Assembly (NCBI GenBank): GCA_964247055.1
Contig: OZ176051.1
Coordinates: 12,400,001-12,464,000, forward strand
Direction: 5' to 3'
DNA: 64,000 nucleotides
Origin: Paragordius varius
Taxonomy: Eukaryota; Nematomorpha
The position numbers were made by a program, and so were the translations under genes. This document shows, in pieces, positions 59,001-64,000 of the stretch. Each line of letters begins with the position of its first letter. Position 1 is the stretch's first letter. The notes beneath the pieces are model-generated. The model saw only the letters and a list, made by a program, of their open reading frames with translations. It made no database searches and was not told where the DNA came from.

Positions 59001-62000
59001 AAACAACTAATAGATTGGGTTTTTGAATAAACTTTATTCGAAAATATACATTTTAAGGTATATATTTTATAACTTAATAATGAAGTACACTAAAAACTTA
59101 TCAAAGATAATAAAAAACGCTTTTTTTAAAAAAAATAAAAGTAGGAACAAAAAAATCACAAAATTTTATAATTATAAAATATTTGGATATTGTTTACTCA
59201 TATGATGTATTAATATATTAGAATTAGAATTAACGCTTTAAATAAATTAAAATATTGTTGAATTTAAATTTTCCAATATTAATAATGTATTTATTTTATA
59301 AAGAAAATCATATTTGTGATTATATAATGACTAAAATTTTATCATATATAATTGAAAGTTTGTTTTGCAACTCTAATGTACACTACACAACGCAAATGAA
59401 AAGTTAAAAATTAATTAATTTTATTTAAAAAATTAGGAATAAAAATGTCGTTTTATATAATATAACAACTTTTATATTTTTAATTTAAATTTAATTATAA
59501 AAATTACTGCTTCAACATCATCCTTAAAGCTATCATAATCAGTTATCATTCCAATGGCAGCATAACCCATTCCCGCTTCTCTGGCCAAGCATACCTATTT
59601 TTTATCAAGTCAAAAAAATAAATATAACTTAAATTTATAAAATACACTGTATTCAAATATCATTATAGTGTTTATTTAACACATACCTATGTAATTAATC
59701 ATACTGGCAAAAAATTTATTTAACGTTTAAAAGTTATATAACACTGTGCGCAAAAAAGGGGGGTAAAAAAATAAACAAACATGATTTTTATCTAGAATAA
59801 TAAGAAATCCCTTGAAAAAGAAGGCCCCAAAATGGAAATACTCCATTTTTTCATTTTTGACTAGAAATAGATTTTTGTCCATATTTTTAAAATTTATTGA
59901 GCAAACATGATAAAACTTTTATATATTATATAAAACCTAATATATTCTTAAGAAAAATACATAAAATTATTTTAAAGTATCAATAATTTTTTTTATTCCA
60001 CAAAAATTGAATTTCGTAAATTTTATGACATTGTCAAAATATATTATAAAAAAATTATTTGTAAGAACTCCATATTGTTATTATTATTTAAGCTTATGAC
60101 TTATATATACCAAAGAGTTGGTATATAATAAAGGCTATGTATCCTTTTAAGTCCCTCAAAAAATTGTATTTTTTGAAAAATTTTCGCGATTTTTGTTCCA
60201 TTTTCCTCACATGCTTTTCACTGTTTCATAAATACAGTATCAGTAATCCGCAATTTTCAAATGCAAATACTGAAAAAACCAATAAAACTTCAAGATTATG
60301 AAATTCCCTTTACTTTGGATAAAAGTATATATATATTATTTAATAACATAGTTAATAAATTCAATTGCAAATTGAATAAAGACCTTTGCTACATTTGTGG
60401 AAGGTATCATCGCCCTACAAATTTGATTAAAATAACTGAACAAATAATTTCCCATTACAACATGTATTTTGCTGGGAAATTAGTTCATTACAAGGAAATA
60501 TGAGCCCACAGCAAGGTAATTATACTAATTCTGGTGGAGGGCTACAGACCAGGATGGAGAACGGTTTTATCAAACGCTCAAACATATAGAAAAAAACTAT
60601 ACTAGTTCCAATAGTTGGTGAATACTATTGGAATCACTTAATGTCTGACTAAAATATTCATTATGTATAAATAAATTTAAATTCTTATATGTATTTTAAG
60701 TGTTGTTGTTGGGTTAGACTTGAAGAGCTGTTGCAGGAGTTGCAAACGAAGTTTGTATTTGACAACATCTTGATAAGACCGGAACATTTTTATTTTAAAA
60801 TTTTGTAGAAACCTAATTAAATATTTTTATTGTAAAAGAATGCTTATAATTCTATCGAATAAAATCCATTTATTATCAGTTTTTCAATATATATAATTGT
60901 AATAATTGTTAGATTTATAATTTGGCAAAGTTTCTGGAAGTAGATTATTTACAAATGTCAGAATAATTTTGGTGCAAGGATAATTCTATTTTGTAACTAA
61001 AATTATATGAAGAAAATATACGTGAATACAAATAGAATTTTACTTAAAAAGATAAATATAGTGTATATAGCAAAAAAAGCTATTTATATTTCCGATGCTG
61101 CTTTCTGCATATCAAGAGGTCTTTAATTAAATTTATTATCTATAGATTAAATAGTATATAAACATTTATCCAAAGTAATGTAATGGGAATTTCATAATCT
61201 TGAAGTTTTATTGGTTTTTTCAGTATTCTTTGAAATTTGCGGATTACTGATACTGATACTGTATTTATGAAACAGTGAGAAGCATGTGAGGAAAATGCAA
61301 CAAAAATCGCGAAAATTTTTCAAAAAATACAAATTTTTTGAGGGACTTAGGAGGATACATAGCCTTTATTATATATACCAACTCTTTGGTATGTTAAATA
61401 TAAGTCATAAACTTAAATAATAATAACTCTTACAAATAATTTTTTTATAATATATTTTGACAATGTCATAAAATTTACGAATTTCTATTTTTGTGGAATA
61501 AAAAAAATTATTGATACTTTTAAATAATTTTATTTATTTAAGAATATATTAGGTTTTATATAATATATAAAAGTTTTATCATGTTTGCGCAATAAGTTTT
61601 AAAAATATGGACAAAAGACTATTTCTAGTCAAAAATGAAAAAATGGAATATTTCCATTTTGGGGCTTGCCCCAAAATTTTTGGGGTCTTCTTTTCCGAGG
61701 GATTTTTTATTATTCTAGATAAAAATCATGTTTGTTTATTTTTTTGTGCGCACTGTGTAATACAATCGTAAAAATGTTTTTACAAAAATTAACATTAATA
61801 AAAGTATTTGTATCATATAAACATTATCATAAAATATGGGTAAAGCACTTTTAAAATCTAAAAAAAATTTATTCCTGAGAAAAATTAATAGATAAAAAAT
61901 ATGTTTTAGAAGGCATATATATATATATATACTAAAAACTTTTTATATACCATTTACACTTCAAATTCACCCTTGAACAATTGTTTAACCCTAAAATAAA

Positions 62001-62611
62001 AATTACTTATATTTATTTGCATTTTTAAAAAATATTGTCAAAAATTAAGATAAAACCATAAAGATATATATATTTTATATTAATAATAAGTTATATGAGC
62101 CCGAAAACGCATAATTTATTTTTAGGGTGAATTTGAATTGTAAATGGTATATTTCTAATAAATGTTCAGTATATGCGTTTTAATTTAAAAGTATCCTCAT
62201 CATTAAGTAATATCGTATGTGCAAACATTTGAAACATAAATTGTTTAAATGTTTAATCATTATTATCATGGAGTAACAATAATACTGCTGATAAAATTAA
62301 CATACTTTTTTCATAAATTTCGCTCTAAGTAAGCGTTTTAAACTACAATGCATTATCTTTGTTTTATATCAAATTAATGTCCCATATTTTTTTTGTATGA
62401 AATTTAGGATACTCTCTTTCTTAATTAAAATAAAATTTTAAATAACACATATACTCACCTCTGGACATAGTGTCATATTAATAACGTGGGCGCCCCACCA
62501 ATTGTACATTTTGCTTTCGGCCCGAGTCGAATACCGCGGCCCATCTATCGTTATAGCTGTTCCTTTGGAATGGAATGAAAATTCCAATTCTTTAGCGCAT
62601 TGTTTGAAAAC
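56032..62611 (-). CDS. MTAP: S-methyl-5'-thioadenosine phosphorylase (MTAP), 3' half, 4 exons
   Basis: This enzyme cleaves methylthioadenosine to adenine and methylthioribose-1-phosphate in methionine salvage (family knowledge). Exons: 62611-62459, 59594-59508, 58971-58849, 56160-56032, all with GT-AG phase-0 introns. They encode VFKQCAKELEF...GTAITIDGPRYSTRAES, WWGAHVINMTLCPE; VCLAREAGMGYAAIGMITDYDSFKDDVEA (quoted in pieces: CLAREAGMGYAAIGM, TDYDSF); VSVGMVLETVKR; and a final exon. GPR.S.RAES and INMT..PE match the phosphate/ribose and substrate-binding parts, and TDYD holds the base-contacting aspartates of the PNP/MTAP family. The C-terminus (WPWPKKTQQ...GDEKS) is a hydrophilic extension unlike the short end of human MTAP. 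The N-terminal half should lie beyond the right edge of the window. Introns of 2.7-2.9 kb are filled with MITEs and a foldback element. Confidence 0.93.
56665..57245. mobile_element. MITE (CCATTT termini, 'caagttggtccttgaacactt' repeats), complete
   Basis: Termini CCATTTGCACTTCAAGAGTG and inverse, flanked by TA. On the left are about six head-to-tail units of 22 bp; on the right are two to three inverted units. Length 581 bp. It lies in the last MTAP intron and is homologous to 15953-16530. Confidence 0.9.
57246..58458. other. MTAP intron sequence, no other feature
   Basis: AT-rich intron; no gene on either strand. Confidence 0.4.
58459..58629. mobile_element. TA-flanked MITE, copy 1 of adjacent pair
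   Basis: It starts CAGTATGCTTTATAATGGTT and ends with the inverse (aaccattaaaatgcacactg), TA each side; 171 bp. The core has 'gcaatttgcaaca' inverted near both ends and 'ggaaataattgcttatgcaa' in the middle. Confidence 0.9.
58639..58817. mobile_element. TA-flanked MITE, copy 2 of adjacent pair
   Basis: Same family as 58459-58629 and in the same orientation, separated by about 9 bp; it shares 'ggaaataattg.ttatgcaac' and 'ttccatacagtattg'. It starts CAATATGCATTTTAATCATT and is 179 bp, with TA each side. Confidence 0.88.
59741..61758. mobile_element. Foldback element with ~560-bp arms (ACACTGTGCGCAAAAAA)
   Basis: The left arm, 59741-60300, is mirrored by the right arm, about 61180-61758; ends are ACACTGTGCGCAAAAAA and ACACAGTGCGCACAAAAA. 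The arms share 'gattttttattattctagat'-type, 'accaactctttggta', 'acagtatcagtaatccgc' and 'cttcaagattatgaa' sequences. The single-copy loop of about 0.9 kb holds one short open frame. It lies in an MTAP intron. Termini are related in style to the 8177-9415 family. Confidence 0.87.
60261..60503 (+). CDS. Short ORF in foldback loop, unknown (80 aa)
   Basis: The ATG lies in the left arm and the frame runs 80 codons into the loop. The peptide contains DLCYICGRYHRPTN, a C-x2-C-x3-H arrangement reminiscent of a small zinc-binding motif, and is otherwise unremarkable. It could be a remnant of a transposon protein or chance. Its start is duplicated, inverted, in the right arm. No homologue is recognised. 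Confidence 0.25.
   Translation: MQILKKPIKLQDYEIPFTLDKSIYILFNNIVNKFNCKLNKDLCYICGRYHRPTNLIKITEQIISHYNMYFAGKLVHYKEI
61950..62147. mobile_element. MITE (CCATTT termini, 'ttcaaattcaccctt'), short copy
   Basis: It starts CCATTTACACTTCAAATTCA and ends with 'gaattgtaaatgg', TA each side; 198 bp. Homologous to 25933-26247 but with only one or two subterminal units. Confidence 0.85.
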
Positions 62612-64000
62612 CTGATAAGTTTAATTTAAAATATAAATAAACGTAAATAATAATAAATGCCACCATATTTACACTCTAAAACGTTTTGATTTTAACATAT
62701 ACCCTAAATGATTGTAATTGTGAAGTGTGATTAAGAGTGTAATCAATTTTTATCCCTATTAATCTTTTCACAACCTAAAACCATTGGTTACATTTAAATA
62801 AAAATTTATAATTACCTATAAGAAAACATTTTATTTTTATTATTACAATTTTTACTGTGTCTGTTTATGATATATTAGTCTGTCATATTTAGGAATAACT
62901 TAGTTTTTAGAAACAAGCGCATAGAGCCGGCCCTCAGAAAATAATTTATGACTTCAAACCAAGTTTTTAAGGATGTTATTAAAACATAAAATATGAATTT
63001 TTATCGACTACTAAATAATTTGGAAAATTACCTTATTATTATAAAAAACTGAGATATAAATTCCCTGCATTAAAAGATATAAATACAGTAGATAGTGTCA
63101 TGCATTAGCTTTCAGAATATAAACTTGGAGACGCCATATAAGACAGATAAATATCAAAAAAATTTGGTAAACGTTATTCGGTTAAAAAATATATACTGAC
63201 ATTTATTAATTTTTTATAGCATGTAGTGAGATGGTTAAATTTTTTTATAGTATATTATTATATATAGGCAAGGGAGAATCAAATAACAACAGATTAATAT
63301 TATGTCATAAATATGAGAAAATTATTATAATGCAAAAATTATATATATATCAAATCAAATTTGTGTTAATTTAATTATGATACACGTTAATTTTTTTAGC
63401 AAAAAATATGGGCCTAATTTCATTTAAAAGCTTTGAAATTAATTTTATTTTGACAATGCCAGCCAAAGTAATTTTAATTTTAAATTAGTTTTTTGTTAAA
63501 CTAATGTCAAACAAATTCAAGATTTTCCAAAAAATTAACCCTACAAAAATAATCTGTCAAATACTTAAATCAACAAATGAAAGCAGGTCTCATCCTCCCA
63601 ACTTTAAAACATTATAATTCCATTCTGAATATTATATATAACTGATATAAGCAATTTTAATTGGCGTAATAATAAGAAAGGTTCAAAGCTAGTCGGATTA
63701 TTGAAAAAAAAGTGTCACAATTTTGTGTAAATATTTTTTTTATATTTTCAGTTTAATTCTGTCAAATTTTATTTTTTTTATTCCATAGAGAGTTTATATG
63801 TTCGATTCTGTAAATTTACCATATTATCACGTTAAAATTATATCTTATCTCAATAAAAAGGCTAATGCATCCATTAAAGTTTTAATAATTTAAATATTTT
63901 ATACTTAAGGCGTTATTATTCAGATGGTTAACTAAATTTTGACATGCCTTTATTGTATAAAATAGTAAATTTTGATTAAATGGCGAATTTTTTTAAAGCT
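62612..64000. other. MTAP intron running off the window
   Basis: AT-rich; no further MTAP exon was recognised up to the window edge. The preceding exon (encoding the loop equivalent to the PFC.K.RE region of human MTAP) should lie further right. Confidence 0.4.

Overview
The window looks like nuclear DNA of an invertebrate animal: it is very AT-rich, has spliced genes with GT-AG introns, uses the standard genetic code, and is packed with decayed transposons. The species and phylum cannot be fixed from this sequence. I see no bacterial or organellar genes, no rRNA, no tRNA that I could support and no CRISPR array. Two conserved housekeeping genes can be named. Both are on the minus strand and both were rebuilt exon by exon with matching intron phases. 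They are peptide:N-glycanase (NGLY1/PNGase, seven exons, 22827-27400) and the 3' half of S-methyl-5'-thioadenosine phosphorylase (MTAP, four exons, 56032-62611, 5' end outside the window). Layout: 1-18.7 kb holds two paralogous single-exon seven-pass membrane proteins (982-1863 and 17775-18659). Between them lie a satellite-like repeat, a hAT transposon with an exact 8-bp target duplication (5868-8080), a long foldback element (8177-9415) and an old LINE on the minus strand (11.25-13.8 kb). From 18.7 to 22.4 kb there is AT-rich DNA with one LINE fragment. From 22.8 to 27.4 kb is NGLY1, with a MITE abutting one splice donor. From 28.0 to 34.1 kb is a clear transposon nest: a foldback element holds a second inverted-repeat element, which holds a broken hAT transposon (30512-33665). 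From 36.05 to 38.25 kb is a five-exon gene for an unrecognised secreted protein of 439 aa. From 38.6 to 45.3 kb is a second repeat nest: two inverted copies of the 1.2-1.8 kb satellite-like repeat, a truncated DUF4371-type hAT with C-tract tandem repeats at its end, and another split foldback element. From 46.8 to 49.6 kb there are several small hAT and MITE remnants. From 50.3 to 55 kb three tiny genes (65, 49 and 66 aa) encode extremely hydrophilic, Met/Ala/Gly-rich proteins resembling LEA proteins or hydrophilins. Each has a candidate intron acceptor just upstream of its ATG. From 56 to 62.6 kb is MTAP, whose introns carry four MITEs and a 2-kb foldback element. Working together: NGLY1 (cytosolic glycoprotein quality control) and MTAP (methionine/adenine salvage) are unrelated housekeeping functions. 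The more distinctive content is the hydrophilin-like cluster, the pair of unknown seven-pass receptors-like proteins and the unknown secreted protein. Several MITE families share the terminus CCATTT with TA target duplications but carry different arrays of short repeats just inside the ends.
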